Below are positions 49,817-58,443 of a DNA stretch of 64,000 nt, one piece after another; the stretch's first letter is position 1; every line of letters begins with the position of its first letter. The stretch spans positions 2,356,001 through 2,420,000 of the forward strand of contig CP090854.1 of NCBI GenBank assembly GCA_041879425.1, given 5' to 3'. Source of the stretch: Vibrio pomeroyi (lineage in GTDB: Bacteria; Pseudomonadota; Gammaproteobacteria; Enterobacterales; Vibrionaceae). The position numbers were made by a program, and so were the translations under genes. The notes under the pieces were generated by a model, which was not told the origin of the DNA, searched no databases, and was given only the letters and a program-made list of their open reading frames with translations.

Positions 49817-51134
49817 TTGCTTGTACCTTTGCACCGAAATCGTTGATTGCCTGCCAATCTGGCTGAATAGCCTGATAGTCAGACTCTGAGTAACCTAAGC
49901 GCACGGCTTGGTCGACAACAATTCTGGCTAAATCAAAATGGTGTGTGCGAGGGTGTGCTGCGAGGTAATCGCGAAGCACAAGGCCAAGATCAATTGGCGC
50001 ACCTTGCTGTTTGTGAGCTTTTAACATCTCTGCAATTCGGTCTGAAAGCAGATCATTCACTTGCTCAAATTCTTCGTATTCTACGTCGATTGGTGCTTGA
50101 CCCATTACTTCGTCATCACGAAGTACCAAGGCTTCATCACGCAAATCGGTGAGCTTTTCGGCATCGGCGTAGGTCAATAACCAAGGCGCATCAAAGTAGT
50201 CGGTAACCGACTGACGCAAGCGTTGGCTAAAGGCACGGTTTTTATCCATATCAATCGCGGTACGGATAAACTTGTGAACGTGGCGGTCGTAGCCGATCCA
50301 CAAATCGATCGCTTGCTGACCCCAACTGGTGATTCGGTCGAGCTTCATCTGCAAGCCGAACAGGGTTTCGCCAACGAACTCGAGTTCATCGTCACCGTAA
50401 ACAATTTCTTGAATATCGAGGATCTGTGTTTGCAGTTCATCACCCGCCGCTTGCAAGGTGTCTTGCAACTCTTTTAGCGTGGACGAGGTTTCTGATAACA
50501 AGGTTTCACAGTTGTTGATCGCCTCTCGCCAATCCTTGTTTAAAAGGTCGGCAATTTGCTGCTTAACGGTTTGCTGCTGCTCATCCATCACACGTTGGTT
50601 AAGATCAATCTGATCGAAAATTTCACCAACAGAATACTTGAGCACGCCGTAAACGTTCTTTCTCCAATGTCCTGGAGTTCCGCCCTTCTGCGCAGCTTCA
50701 ATGGCTTTAGCCATCTCGTCTGCAACCATAGAAAGCTGGATAGACAATTTTAGTTTTGAGAACTGACGGTGACGTAAGTAATAATCTGAGATACCAATCG
50801 CTAATGGCGACAAACGGTAAATGCTCGCACCATCGGTGATTTCGCTAGTAAAGCGGCTAATTAGCTTCTGTTTAACCAACTCATTGATGGCGTTGTTGGC
50901 ACGAAACGCAGACGCTTCGCCTGTATCTTCAAACAGTCGAGTGACAATGGTAAATGCATCGTGCAGTTCACCTTCGCCCAACTCTTCATCGAACCTTTCA
51001 TTACTTAGTACTGCGATAGCAATCAAAAATGCTAAGCGCTCTGGCGGCAAGTTTAATGAAAAATCATGCTGCTTGACCCAGCCCACCAACTCATCAATTG
51101 GCTGCTCTTCGGCAGTTTGAGTCATTTCACTCAT
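49797..51134 (-). CDS. mukF: Chromosome partition protein MukF
   Basis: MukF (445 residues) is the kleisin of MukBEF. The N-terminal winged-helix dimerisation domain, the central helical region with N-K-D-W-R-E-A-I, and the C-terminal winged helix ([14 protein letters not shown]) match E. coli MukF (440) along its length. It overlaps mukE and lies 125 bases after cmoM. Confidence 0.97.
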   Translation of the reverse strand: MSEMTQTAEEQPIDELVGWVKQHDFSLNLPPERLAFLIAIAVLSNERFDEELGEGELHDAFTIVTRLFEDTGEASAFRANNAINELVKQKLISRFTSEITDGASIYRLSPLAIGISDYYLRHRQFSKLKLSIQLSMVADEMAKAIEAAQKGGTPGHWRKNVYGVLKYSVGEIFDQIDLNQRVMDEQQQTVKQQIADLLNKDWREAINNCETLLSETSSTLKELQDTLQAAGDELQTQILDIQEIVYGDDELEFVGETLFGLQMKLDRITSWGQQAIDLWIGYDRHVHKFIRTAIDMDKNRAFSQRLRQSVTDYFDAPWLLTYADAEKLTDLRDEALVLRDDEVMGQAPIDVEYEEFEQVNDLLSDRIAEMLKAHKQQGAPIDLGLVLRDYLAAHPRTHHFDLARIVVDQAVRLGYSESDYQAIQPDWQAINDFGAKVQANVINKY

Positions 51135-51259
51135 TGTGGTTCCTGTTACTGTTCTTCGTCATATCGAACATGTTAGATATGACGCCTATTTCTTTATGAC
51201 GCGGGCTTCTTACGATTGCATAGCGCATGTTGTGGCTTCTTTTACCACATTCACCGCTG

Positions 51260-52045
51260 TTATTGCGCAGGTTTTTGAGCCCAAACGTGAATATAACGGC
51301 CTAGCGACAGATATGGCTCTTGGCGACATAGCTGTTTTTCTAGTTCCAATACATCTTCAAATTGGTAATCGCCCATGTACTCCATATTACCTATGTAGTC
51401 ACTGAACGAGCGAATGCCTGATTTACCACAGATTTCTAGACCAGCGTCTTCTATCCATTGGTAAACTTCTTCTGGCTTCAAGCCTTTTTGTGGTTGCAGC
51501 TTAAACCGTTTTCGATGTGGCATCCCATTCAATACATGAGGAATGTTGCCACAAATCACATTTTTCAGGACTAATCCGTGGTGGTTGTAAAACATTATCG
51601 AGGCAACGCCACCCGGTTTGACTTGTTCAAGCAATAAATCAAGCGCCTCTTTCGGGTCAGCCAGCCATTCCATTACGGCATGAAACATCACAACATCGAC
51701 TTTCTCATCGAGGTGTTCTGACACCTTTTGCACTGGAGAATGGATAAATCGATACTGCTCTAACAAACCCGCTTCGTTGATACTTTCTTCGGCAAGCTTA
51801 AGCATCTCAGAAGAGAGGTCGCACAAAGAAACCTTATGTCCAAGCGCGGCGATTTTCTGCGACATCTGTGCAAGACCACCTCCGGCATCAAGCACATGCA
51901 GCGGTGACGCTGAATGCTCAAATTTGCTCAAAGCTTGTTCTAAATCTTCCCATACGATGATCTGACGGATCTCTCCTTTGTCAGAGCCGTAAATATTTTT
52001 TGCAAATTTGTGGGCAATATCGTCGAAATTACGGTCTTCAGTCAC
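51260..52045 (-). CDS. cmoM: tRNA 5-carboxymethoxyuridine methyltransferase CmoM
   Basis: CmoM (SmtA) methylates cmo5U at position 34 to the methyl ester. The 261-residue class I methyltransferase has the SAM motif V-L-D-A-G-G-G-L-A-Q-M and D-V-V-M-F-H-A-V-M-E-W. It precedes mukF on the same strand, the same order as in E. coli, and supports the CmoA/CmoB enzymes encoded at 34-36 kb. Confidence 0.92.
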   Translation of the reverse strand: MTEDRNFDDIAHKFAKNIYGSDKGEIRQIIVWEDLEQALSKFEHSASPLHVLDAGGGLAQMSQKIAALGHKVSLCDLSSEMLKLAEESINEAGLLEQYRFIHSPVQKVSEHLDEKVDVVMFHAVMEWLADPKEALDLLLEQVKPGGVASIMFYNHHGLVLKNVICGNIPHVLNGMPHRKRFKLQPQKGLKPEEVYQWIEDAGLEICGKSGIRSFSDYIGNMEYMGDYQFEDVLELEKQLCRQEPYLSLGRYIHVWAQKPAQ

Positions 52046-52160
52046 GGCTACTTGAGTTATTATGTCCTATCGTGCCTGCTATTCTGTCACAGGAATTTCA
52101 GGAATAAAGAGGCGATGTCTCTTTTTACTACTAAGTGATGTTTTTTCGGACTATTCGGAT

Positions 52161-53009
52161 ATGTTTGAGCTGAAAAAAGTAGTGTCTTCACTATTGATGC
52201 CACTGCCAGCAATGTTAATTCTCGCTTTTCTGGGCTTAGCCCTAGTGATGTTTACTACCAAAAGGAAGACTGGTTGCCTAATTACCCTTTCAGCCCTCTG
52301 TGGTATTTTCCTAATCGCTTTCCAGCCAGTTTCTAGCCAACTTTTAATGCCAATGGAAAGGCAACACACCGCTTTTTTACCTGTCGATGAAACCGTCGAT
52401 TACGTTATGGTTCTCGGAAGTGGTCACGTCGTAGACGACCAGATCCCACCAACATCAGAACTGAGTCGCACGGGTTTGATGCGTTTGAGTGAAGGGATTC
52501 GTATTCTACGTCTTTACCCTGGTGCCAAACTTATTTTGTCTGGCTATGGCGGAGCTACTGAAGTAAGTAATGCAAGAATGATGGCTAAGGTTGCACTAGC
52601 CCTTGGCGTAGCAAAACCAGACATCATTTTGCTTGAAACAGCAAAAGACACTTGGGAAGAAGCTCGCCAAGCTGCCGCGTTTGTTAAAAACAAAAAGATG
52701 GTATTGGTAACATCTGCGAGCCATATGACTCGCGCATTGAATGAATTCCATGCTGCTGGCATGAAACCATTACCAGCGCCAACCAACTACCTCGCTCAGA
52801 ACGGGGTTTTGCAACCTTGGAATAAGTACATGCCTAAAGCGATCTATCTAGAGCAGACAGAGCGTTACTGGCACGAGACCATGGGATTGGTTTGGCAAAG
52901 CCTACGTGACTGGCTAGACACCAGTAACGATCTTTCGGAAGAGCCAATTGCTGTTCCTGAGCCTTCGAGCTTGATTGAGGAAGACGGTGAAGTTTCTGCA
53001 GCGCAGTAG
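52161..53009 (+). CDS. elyC: Envelope biogenesis factor ElyC
   Basis: This DUF218/YdcF-family inner-membrane protein is linked in E. coli to peptidoglycan and envelope homeostasis. I chose the ATG at 52161 because it aligns with E. coli ElyC (M-x-x-x-L-K-K-V-x-x-x-L-L-x-P-L-P); an upstream in-frame start adds 33 residues without a membrane helix. Two N-terminal helices are followed by the DUF218 domain with V-M-V-L-G-S-G, L-I-L-S-G-Y-G-G and V-T-S-A-S-H-M-T-R-A. It is divergent from cmoM, as in E. coli. Confidence 0.88.
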   Translation: MFELKKVVSSLLMPLPAMLILAFLGLALVMFTTKRKTGCLITLSALCGIFLIAFQPVSSQLLMPMERQHTAFLPVDETVDYVMVLGSGHVVDDQIPPTSELSRTGLMRLSEGIRILRLYPGAKLILSGYGGATEVSNARMMAKVALALGVAKPDIILLETAKDTWEEARQAAAFVKNKKMVLVTSASHMTRALNEFHAAGMKPLPAPTNYLAQNGVLQPWNKYMPKAIYLEQTERYWHETMGLVWQSLRDWLDTSNDLSEEPIAVPEPSSLIEEDGEVSAAQ

Positions 53010-53120
53010 ACTCAACCTGATGTTTCTCTCTGTCTTATGTTTAACTCAGCCTATTGGCAGGCAGAATCGTAAAACAATTCGTATGCTGTCAATTCGATAA
53101 CGACAACAACTAAGCAATAA

Positions 53121-53154
53121 AAAAGCCGAGACATCATTGATGTCTCGGCTTTTT
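53121..53154. terminator. Bidirectional terminator between elyC and torR
   Basis: An 11-bp GC-rich stem (53125-53135 with 53139-53149) is extended by A4/T4 pairs and separates the convergent elyC and torR genes. Confidence 0.88.
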
Positions 53155-53194
53155 CGTTCATATGTCGTTGCTAACTAGAAGTTCACAAAGAATA

Positions 53195-53908
53195 TTAGTC
53201 ACCAGCGAACATGTAACCTTCACCGTGAACCGTCACAAAGATTTGTGGGTTCTTAGGGTCGAATTCCATTTTTGCACGCATGCGACGAATCAGTACATCG
53301 ATCGTACGGTCATTCGGCGCGTCCACTCGGTGGCTGATCATATTGAGAATACGTTCGCGACTTAATACTTGGTTAGGGTAAGAAGACAAAGCCACTAACA
53401 GTTCATATTCAGCTTTAGTCAGCTTCACAGGCTCGCCGTTTTTGCTTAGCGCACGACGAGGGATATCAAATGTCCACTCACCGAAACGAACCACAGACTC
53501 GTCTGATGTTTCTTCTACCGCGCCTGCTGCCGTTTTACGAGCGGCAGAAATACGCCAAAGTAGGTTTTTAACTCGAACCAATAACTCGCGAAGTTCGAAA
53601 GGTTTAGTAACGTAATCGTCTGCGCCCATTTCAAGGCCAACGATTTTGTCGATGCTATCCGTGCGTCCAGTAACTAAAATAATTCCAATGTCTGATTGAC
53701 TGCGTAATTCGCGAGTTAGCATCAATCCATCTTCGCCTGGTAAGTTGATGTCCAGCATAATGAGGTCAACGTTGTTTTCATCTAACACGTTTCTCATTTG
53801 AGCGCCGCTTTCTGCTTCGCTCACTGTGTAACCTTCGTTCTGGAAGTATCCAACCAGTTTACTGCGGGTTACCACATCATCTTCTACGACTAATACGTGA
53901 TAGCTCAT
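53195..53908 (-). CDS. torR: Response regulator TorR
   Basis: This is a 237-residue OmpR-family response regulator. The receiver has the phospho-acceptor D53 in M-L-D-I-N-L-P, a Thr in V-T-G-R and Lys in V-T-K-P. The C-terminal winged helix has D-R-T-I-D-V-L-I-R-R-M-R. The run G-L-M-L-T-R...I-I-L-V-T-G-R and G-L-E-M-G-A-D-D-Y-V-T-K-P-x-E-L-R-E-L follows E. coli TorR more closely than ArcA. TorR activates trimethylamine N-oxide respiration genes. The divergent neighbour torD supports this; torS, torA and torC are not in the window. Confidence 0.9.
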   Translation of the reverse strand: MSYHVLVVEDDVVTRSKLVGYFQNEGYTVSEAESGAQMRNVLDENNVDLIMLDINLPGEDGLMLTRELRSQSDIGIILVTGRTDSIDKIVGLEMGADDYVTKPFELRELLVRVKNLLWRISAARKTAAGAVEETSDESVVRFGEWTFDIPRRALSKNGEPVKLTKAEYELLVALSSYPNQVLSRERILNMISHRVDAPNDRTIDVLIRRMRAKMEFDPKNPQIFVTVHGEGYMFAGD

Positions 53909-53947
53909 CTACACCACTTTTCTTATTTAATAGTTTCAGTAACTATT

Positions 53948-53957
53948 CTATTCATAA
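53948..53957. promoter_or_regulatory. Possible tor box between torR and torD
   Basis: The 10 bases match the E. coli tor box consensus CTGTTCATAT at 8 of 10 positions and lie 40 bases upstream of the torR start. A single imperfect match can arise by chance in AT-rich DNA. Confidence 0.25.
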
Positions 53958-54194
53958 CTAGTAACAATTCTAGTGTTACAGAAGATAAAAGCCAGAAAGA
54001 TGAATCTTTTTTGATACAAGACAATCTTAAACCTTGCTATTTATCGCCCATCGCAATTCAATATAGGCATTACTACTAACGAGTAACTTTGCGTTTCGCA
54101 AATAACCTTGTTATTCAGCCTTGGTGTTTATATCCCAAATCACTTGACGATATTGAGTATACAAACGCCGCAAGACTAAATCAGGATCCAAGAA

Positions 54195-54842
54195 ATGAAA
54201 GATACGAAAGCGTTCAACGAGCAAAGAGCAGAAATCTACTGGTGGCTATCAAGCTTATTCGCCAAAGAGCTCACTCAAGAAGAACTCGATCACTACCACT
54301 CTGTTGAGATTCGTTCTTTCCTAACTGGTTTAGGTGAAAATGAAACACTAAAGCCATCGATTGATAGCTTAGTTGACGCGCTAAACCGTCTGCAAACACG
54401 TGAAGACGCTCAGCTGGAACTGTCTGCTGACTTTTGTGACCTTTTCTTAAAGACAGATAAGCACGGCGCCCTTCCATACGCTTCTATGTACATCGGCGAA
54501 ACTGGCCTTTTGAATGATAAGCCAGCAAAAGAGATGGAAGATATCATGGCTAAACACAACTTAGTGGTTAACCAAGACCTGAAAGAGCCAGCGGACCACA
54601 TTGCTATCGAACTCGACTTCCTTGGTAACTTGATCATTCGCTCTAACGAAACAGATCTTGAAGAAGAGCTAGAGAAATCATTTGCTGTTCAACAACAGTT
54701 TATCGAGCAACAACTCCTAACTTGGGTACCAAAATTCAACGTTAAATGTCATGACGTTGATGAATTCGGTTTCTACGCTTCAGTCTCATCTCTGCTACTC
54801 GCATTCTGTCAGTTGGACACTCAATATTTAGCTGGTGAATAG
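54195..54842 (+). CDS. torD: TorD/DmsD-family molybdoenzyme chaperone
   Basis: TorD (215 residues) binds the Tat signal and apo-form of TorA until the molybdenum cofactor is inserted. The all-helical protein has the family signatures [17 protein letters not shown] and [14 protein letters not shown]. It is divergent from torR. Its reductase partner is not in the window. Confidence 0.92.
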   Translation: MKDTKAFNEQRAEIYWWLSSLFAKELTQEELDHYHSVEIRSFLTGLGENETLKPSIDSLVDALNRLQTREDAQLELSADFCDLFLKTDKHGALPYASMYIGETGLLNDKPAKEMEDIMAKHNLVVNQDLKEPADHIAIELDFLGNLIIRSNETDLEEELEKSFAVQQQFIEQQLLTWVPKFNVKCHDVDEFGFYASVSSLLLAFCQLDTQYLAGE

Positions 54843-54883
54843 CTTATTGGGCGACTAAGTAAATAAATTCAGTAGAATGTGAC

Positions 54884-54911
54884 AATTCACCCGGATTTCT
54901 GGGTGAATTTT
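54884..54911 (+). terminator. Terminator of torD
   Basis: A perfect 9-bp stem (54884-54892 with 54901-54909) with an 8-base loop leads into TTTTATT. It lies 42 bases after torD and directly before the purR promoter candidate. Confidence 0.75.
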
Positions 54912-54912
54912 A

Positions 54913-54941
54913 TTGCGAGTAATTTCTAGTCAGTCTAAAAT
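54913..54941 (+). promoter_or_regulatory. Candidate sigma-70 promoter for the purR leader
   Basis: TTGCGA (54913-54918) and TAAAAT (54936-54941) are spaced by 17 bases, which would start transcription near 54948. A perfect CGCAAACG PurR half-site (54948-54955) lies at that point, with a degenerate second half. Confidence 0.55.
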
Positions 54942-54974
54942 TGTGACCGCAAACGATAAAATATGAAACATTCA

Positions 54975-55050
54975 CGAAATGCTATGCTTATTAAAGTTCA
55001 GAGCATTTCGGTGTTAAGACAAGCCGCTCATAGCGGTTTTTTGTTTTTTA
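54975..55050 (+). ncRNA. Candidate short RNA or attenuator: hairpin plus terminator upstream of purR
   Basis: A perfect 9-bp hairpin (54975-54983 with 55002-55010) is followed by a 5-bp GC hairpin (55024-55028 with 55032-55036) and a long T-tract. Together with the promoter upstream this could give an RNA of about 100 bases that ends before purR, or the terminated form of a purR leader. I do not recognise it as a known RNA family. Confidence 0.5.
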
Positions 55051-55061
55051 GCACTTTAGTA

Positions 55062-55140
55062 CCCAAAGAGCCCTACAAATTTAAGCTCTTAGTTAGGTAG
55101 CTTAACGGCTACTTCATTCCGTACTTTGGGAAAGTAGCTT
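55062..55140 (+). promoter_or_regulatory. Structured purR 5' leader with alternative hairpins
   Basis: A 7-bp helix (55062-55068 with 55124-55130) can close a domain holding a hairpin 55095-55101/55108-55114. The same 55108-55114 segment pairs perfectly with 55132-55138, so the two hairpins exclude each other. The purR ribosome binding site at 55146-55149 follows directly. Confidence 0.45.
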
Positions 55141-55156
55141 CTAATAGGATAAAACC

Positions 55157-56161
55157 ATGGCCACTATAAAAGATGTCGCTCGCTTAGCCGGCGTATCAAC
55201 AACAACCGTTTCTCACGTAATCAACAAAACACGTTTTGTTGCAGAAGCGACTCAAGAAAAAGTAAACAAAGCCGTAGATGAACTGAACTATGCACCAAGC
55301 GCGGTTGCTCGTAGTTTGAAGTGCAATACAACACGCACTATCGGCATGCTTGTTACTCAATCAACCAACTTATTCTTCTCTGAAGTTATCGATGGTGTTG
55401 AGAGCTACTGCTACCGTCAAGGTTACACTTTGATCCTGTGTAACACGGGTGGTATCTATGAGAAGCAACGTGACTACATTCGAATGCTTGCAGAGAAACG
55501 TGTAGATGGCATCTTAGTTATGTGTTCAGACCTAACTGAAGAACTAAGAGAGATGTTAGATCGTCACGCTGACATCCCTAAAGTGATTATGGACTGGGGC
55601 CCAGAGAGTTCTCAAGCCGACAAGATCATCGATAACTCTGAAGAAGGTGGCTACCTAGCAACCAAATACCTTATTGAGCGCGGTCACTCTAAGATTGCTT
55701 GTTTAAGTGGCCACTTAGACAAAGCGGCCTGTGTAGAACGTATCGCAGGTTACAAACGCGCACTCAATGAAGCTAAGATTGCTGCCGATGACAACATGAT
55801 CATTGAAGGTAACTTCGAGTGTGATACTGCTGTTCTTGCTGCAGAACAAATCGTCGAAATGAAAGATCGCCCAACAGCGGTATTCTGTTTCAACGATACA
55901 ATGGCGCTGGGCTTAATGAGCCGACTGCAAGAAAAAGGCATCCGTATCCCTGAAGATATTTCAGTGATCGGTTACGACAACATCGAACTGGCTGAGTACT
56001 TCTCTCCACCGTTAACAACGGTTCACCAACCTAAACGTCGTGTTGGTAAGAATGCATTCGAGATTTTATTAGAACGCATAAAAGACAAAGATCACGAGAA
56101 GCGTGTCTTCGAAATGCATCCTGAGATTGTTGAACGAAGTACAGTTAAAACGTTAAATTAA
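55157..56161 (+). CDS. purR: Purine repressor PurR
   Basis: PurR is a LacI-family repressor that, with hypoxanthine or guanine as co-repressor, controls purine synthesis. The 334-residue protein begins with the LacI helix-turn-helix ([27 protein letters not shown], nearly identical to E. coli), with hinge S-A-V-A-R-S-L. The core has Y-T-L-I-L-C-N and [13 protein letters not shown] is 7 bases upstream of the start. E. coli PurR is 341 residues. Confidence 0.95.
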   Translation: MATIKDVARLAGVSTTTVSHVINKTRFVAEATQEKVNKAVDELNYAPSAVARSLKCNTTRTIGMLVTQSTNLFFSEVIDGVESYCYRQGYTLILCNTGGIYEKQRDYIRMLAEKRVDGILVMCSDLTEELREMLDRHADIPKVIMDWGPESSQADKIIDNSEEGGYLATKYLIERGHSKIACLSGHLDKAACVERIAGYKRALNEAKIAADDNMIIEGNFECDTAVLAAEQIVEMKDRPTAVFCFNDTMALGLMSRLQEKGIRIPEDISVIGYDNIELAEYFSPPLTTVHQPKRRVGKNAFEILLERIKDKDHEKRVFEMHPEIVERSTVKTLN

Positions 56162-56186
56162 TTGATAAAACGAGTTTTATTTCATT

Positions 56187-56213
56187 AAGCGCACCTTTGG
56201 GTGCGCTTTTTTT
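56187..56213 (+). terminator. Terminator of purR
   Basis: A perfect 9-bp stem (56187-56195 with 56200-56208) with loop TTTG leads into a run of T residues, 26 bases after purR. Confidence 0.88.
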
Positions 56214-56331
56214 ATCAACAACTATAATGAACCTATATGCACAACAGAAAGATCATTAATTGAAGCAATATCACATTTTGAAGTAACAAGTGTGAGCCTC
56301 ATTCAACAAAAACTTTATTCTATTCAATCAG

Positions 56332-56420
56332 TCACGCACAGGGCAAACCACTTGAAAAAGTGGGACGCAAAGCTTCCGGCCTAAACCACTCGTTGGTATG
56401 GTAGCGGGGTTACCGATGGC
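56332..56420 (+). promoter_or_regulatory. Cyclic-di-GMP-I (GEMM) riboswitch upstream of tfoY
   Basis: The sequence carries the class I c-di-GMP aptamer. CACGCACAGGGCAAACC opens it, the P1b stem CCACTT/AAGTGG is capped by a GAAA tetraloop, GGGACGCAAAGC follows, then the CCGGCCTAAACCA receptor arm and GGTAGCGGGGTTACCGATGG. It aligns with the Vc2 riboswitch of V. cholerae, which also precedes tfoY. Bases after the aptamer (56419-56426) pair perfectly with 56480-56487, a possible expression platform. Confidence 0.95.
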
Positions 56421-56461
56421 AAAATGCAGTAACTACTGATAATTTAGTAATTTACAGCCTA

Positions 56462-56491
56462 TTGACAATTTAATTGCAACATTTTGCTAAT
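56462..56491 (+). promoter_or_regulatory. Candidate internal promoter of tfoY downstream of the riboswitch
   Basis: A perfect TTGACA -35 (56462-56467) is followed, 18 bases later, by GCTAAT. A transcript from here would lack the aptamer. In V. cholerae tfoY is reported to have several promoters, some outside riboswitch control, which agrees. Confidence 0.4.
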
Positions 56492-56544
56492 CTCTCGGAC
56501 CTGCTTATTTGGTGGCGTAGTTCAAATACACCGAGATAAATAAC

Positions 56545-57135
56545 ATGGATAAACCGATACTAAAGGACTCAATGAAGTTATTTGAGCCCCTAGGAAAAAT
56601 TAAGTCACGCTCAATGTTTGGTGGATTCGGTCTTTTTGCTGATGACACTATGTTTGCTCTGGTTGTTAATGACCAGCTGCATATACGGGCAGACAAATGC
56701 ACAACGAAGCAATTCGAACAACAAGGGTTTCAACCGTACGTCTACAAAAAACGTGGTTTCCCTGTCGTTACTAAATATTTCGCTTTACCTGAAGGCTTGT
56801 GGCAAGACCAAGAGAAGATATTGGAACTTGCAACGACGTCTCTGGGTTTCGCTAAAGAAGAAAAAGCTGAACAGTCTTCTGCTAAGCCGACCCGACTCAA
56901 AGATCTGCCGAATCTTCGACTCGCTACTGAGCGTATGTTGAAAAAAGCAGGAATCGATTCCGTTGAACGTTTATATGAATCTGGCTCTGTAAACGCCTTT
57001 AACGCCATCAAGGAATCGCATGCGTCCTCTGTCAGTATTGAATTACTGTGGGCGCTAGAAGGTGCGATCAATGGAACACATTGGTCTGTTATACCGCAGC
57101 AGCGTCGTGAAGAGCTTATCAATCGCGTCAATTAA
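56545..57135 (+). CDS. tfoY: TfoX-family regulator TfoY
   Basis: This 196-residue protein has a TfoX N-terminal domain ([13 protein letters not shown]) and a TfoX C-terminal domain ([17 protein letters not shown]). It is the TfoX paralogue TfoY rather than the competence regulator, judged by the upstream c-di-GMP riboswitch and the position after purR, as in V. cholerae. There TfoY raises type VI secretion and motility when c-di-GMP is low. Confidence 0.9.
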   Translation: MDKPILKDSMKLFEPLGKIKSRSMFGGFGLFADDTMFALVVNDQLHIRADKCTTKQFEQQGFQPYVYKKRGFPVVTKYFALPEGLWQDQEKILELATTSLGFAKEEKAEQSSAKPTRLKDLPNLRLATERMLKKAGIDSVERLYESGSVNAFNAIKESHASSVSIELLWALEGAINGTHWSVIPQQRREELINRVN

Positions 57136-57164
57136 CTTTGTCAGTTCAAACTACTTATATAACT

Positions 57165-57190
57165 AAGCCGCATTTTTTGCGGCTTTTTTT
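57165..57190 (+). terminator. Terminator of tfoY
   Basis: An 8-bp stem (57165-57172 with 57178-57185) leads into a T-run of seven. It lies 30 bases after the tfoY stop. Confidence 0.88.
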
Positions 57191-57268
57191 ATATCTGCTG
57201 AAAGTTAATCTATGCTTTGCCTGTCTATCTATACTAATGGTATGCATTGAAAATTAGAGGAAGTATCA

Positions 57269-57949
57269 ATGAGTAAGAAAATGATATTGGGTATTGTGTT
57301 GGTCGTAACCATCATCTTGTTAGGCGTCAATTTTGGCCAATACCTAACGCTTGAAAACGCCAAGGCCCAACAAGCCGTTTTGAATGACTACATTGACAGC
57401 AACTTTATTGCCGCCGCTGCTATCTATTTTGTCGCGTACGTAATGATCACTGCTTTCTCTATTCCTGGAGCTGCGGTTGTCACGCTTTTAGGGGCTGCAC
57501 TGTTTGGCTTCTGGAACAGTTTGCTACTGGTATCTTTCGCAAGCGCTATTGGTGCGACCCTTGCCTTCCTGAGTAGCCGTTACCTGTTACGTGATTGGAT
57601 CCAAACCAAATTTGGTGACAAATTAGCGACAATTAACAAGGGCGTAGAAAAAGACGGGGCATTTTACTTATTCTCGCTTCGCCTAATTCCTGTATTCCCG
57701 TTTTTCCTTATCAATCTACTGATGGGTTTAACCCCAATGTCGGTTTCTCGTTACTACATTACGAGCCAGATAGGCATGCTACCTGGTACTGCTGTTTTCT
57801 TGAATGCTGGTACTCAACTCGCAGAAATTGATTCACTTTCAGGTATCGTTTCACCTTCAGTACTACTATCGTTTGCATTGTTGGGTGTATTCCCAATTAT
57901 TGCCAAATGGTTGATGAGCAAGTTTCGCTCAGCACCAGTCGCTGACTAA
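57269..57949 (+). CDS. TVP38/TMEM64 (VTT domain) membrane protein
   Basis: This 226-residue inner-membrane protein of the DedA/VTT group has about six hydrophobic segments. The VTT-domain motifs G-A-A-L-F-G-F-W and the R-L-I-P-V-F-P-F-F-L-I-N-L-L-M-G segment are clear. Related proteins are implicated in lipid scrambling or membrane homeostasis, but this one has no assigned substrate. GAGGA precedes the start by 7 bases, and the next gene starts 46 bases after it. Confidence 0.87.
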   Translation: MSKKMILGIVLVVTIILLGVNFGQYLTLENAKAQQAVLNDYIDSNFIAAAAIYFVAYVMITAFSIPGAAVVTLLGAALFGFWNSLLLVSFASAIGATLAFLSSRYLLRDWIQTKFGDKLATINKGVEKDGAFYLFSLRLIPVFPFFLINLLMGLTPMSVSRYYITSQIGMLPGTAVFLNAGTQLAEIDSLSGIVSPSVLLSFALLGVFPIIAKWLMSKFRSAPVAD

Positions 57950-57995
57950 CGTATATAGCTAACTAACACCTAAAGCCGAATAAGGTTCTATCTCA

Positions 57996-58313
57996 ATGAA
58001 AATCTTCAGTGCATCGAATCCAACAGAAGCCCATATCATCTGTGGATTGTTAGAAAGTGAGAATATTGCGTGTGAAGTCCGTGGTGAAGGTTTGTTTGGT
58101 TTAAAGGGGGAAATCCCATTTACCGAAGAAACTGACCCTTACGTATGGTTATATGAGCCAGAATTGGCCAGTAAAGCCCGTACGATTGTCAATGACTACC
58201 AAAAACAGCAAGATTCGATCATCTATGAAGAGTGGCGTTGTGGTGAGTGCCATGAAGTCAATGAAGCACAATTCGGTTCTTGTTGGCAGTGTGGCGCAGC
58301 CTCTCCTGAATAA
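57996..58313 (+). CDS. DUF2007 protein with C-terminal zinc ribbon
   Basis: This is a 105-residue protein. The N-terminal 70 residues form a DUF2007 (putative signal-transducing) domain with the typical K-I-F-S-A-S-N-P-T-E-A-H-I-I-C-G-L-L-E. The C-terminus has two Cys-x2-Cys pairs (C-G-E-C and C-W-Q-C), a RanBP2-like zinc ribbon. The function is unknown. It shares the strand and a short gap with the VTT gene. Confidence 0.8.
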   Translation: MKIFSASNPTEAHIICGLLESENIACEVRGEGLFGLKGEIPFTEETDPYVWLYEPELASKARTIVNDYQKQQDSIIYEEWRCGECHEVNEAQFGSCWQCGAASPE

Positions 58314-58360
58314 TACCTCACGACAACAACCTGAGATTAAGCCAGATACCTCCTCTAAAT

Positions 58361-58393
58361 AAAAACGGGAAGCTAACTTAGCTTCCCGTTTTT
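58361..58393. terminator. Bidirectional terminator
   Basis: A 13-bp stem (58361-58373 with 58381-58393) has A5 and T5 flanks and separates the convergent DUF2007 and alpha/beta hydrolase genes. Confidence 0.9.
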
Positions 58394-58443
58394 ATTTCAA
58401 TTCTATTCTATTCAATCATTAGCGTAGATGACTGACTTAAAAA

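Noticed and set aside
53195..53908. Response regulator gene read as arcA
   Set aside because: It resembles OmpR-family regulators in general, but several runs in the receiver and linker follow TorR, and torD is divergent from it. ArcA was therefore rejected.
56271..56295. CRP site upstream of the tfoY riboswitch
   Set aside because: TCACA and TGTGA are in the wrong order and 15 bases apart, so this is a small hairpin and not the TGTGA-N6-TCACA operator.
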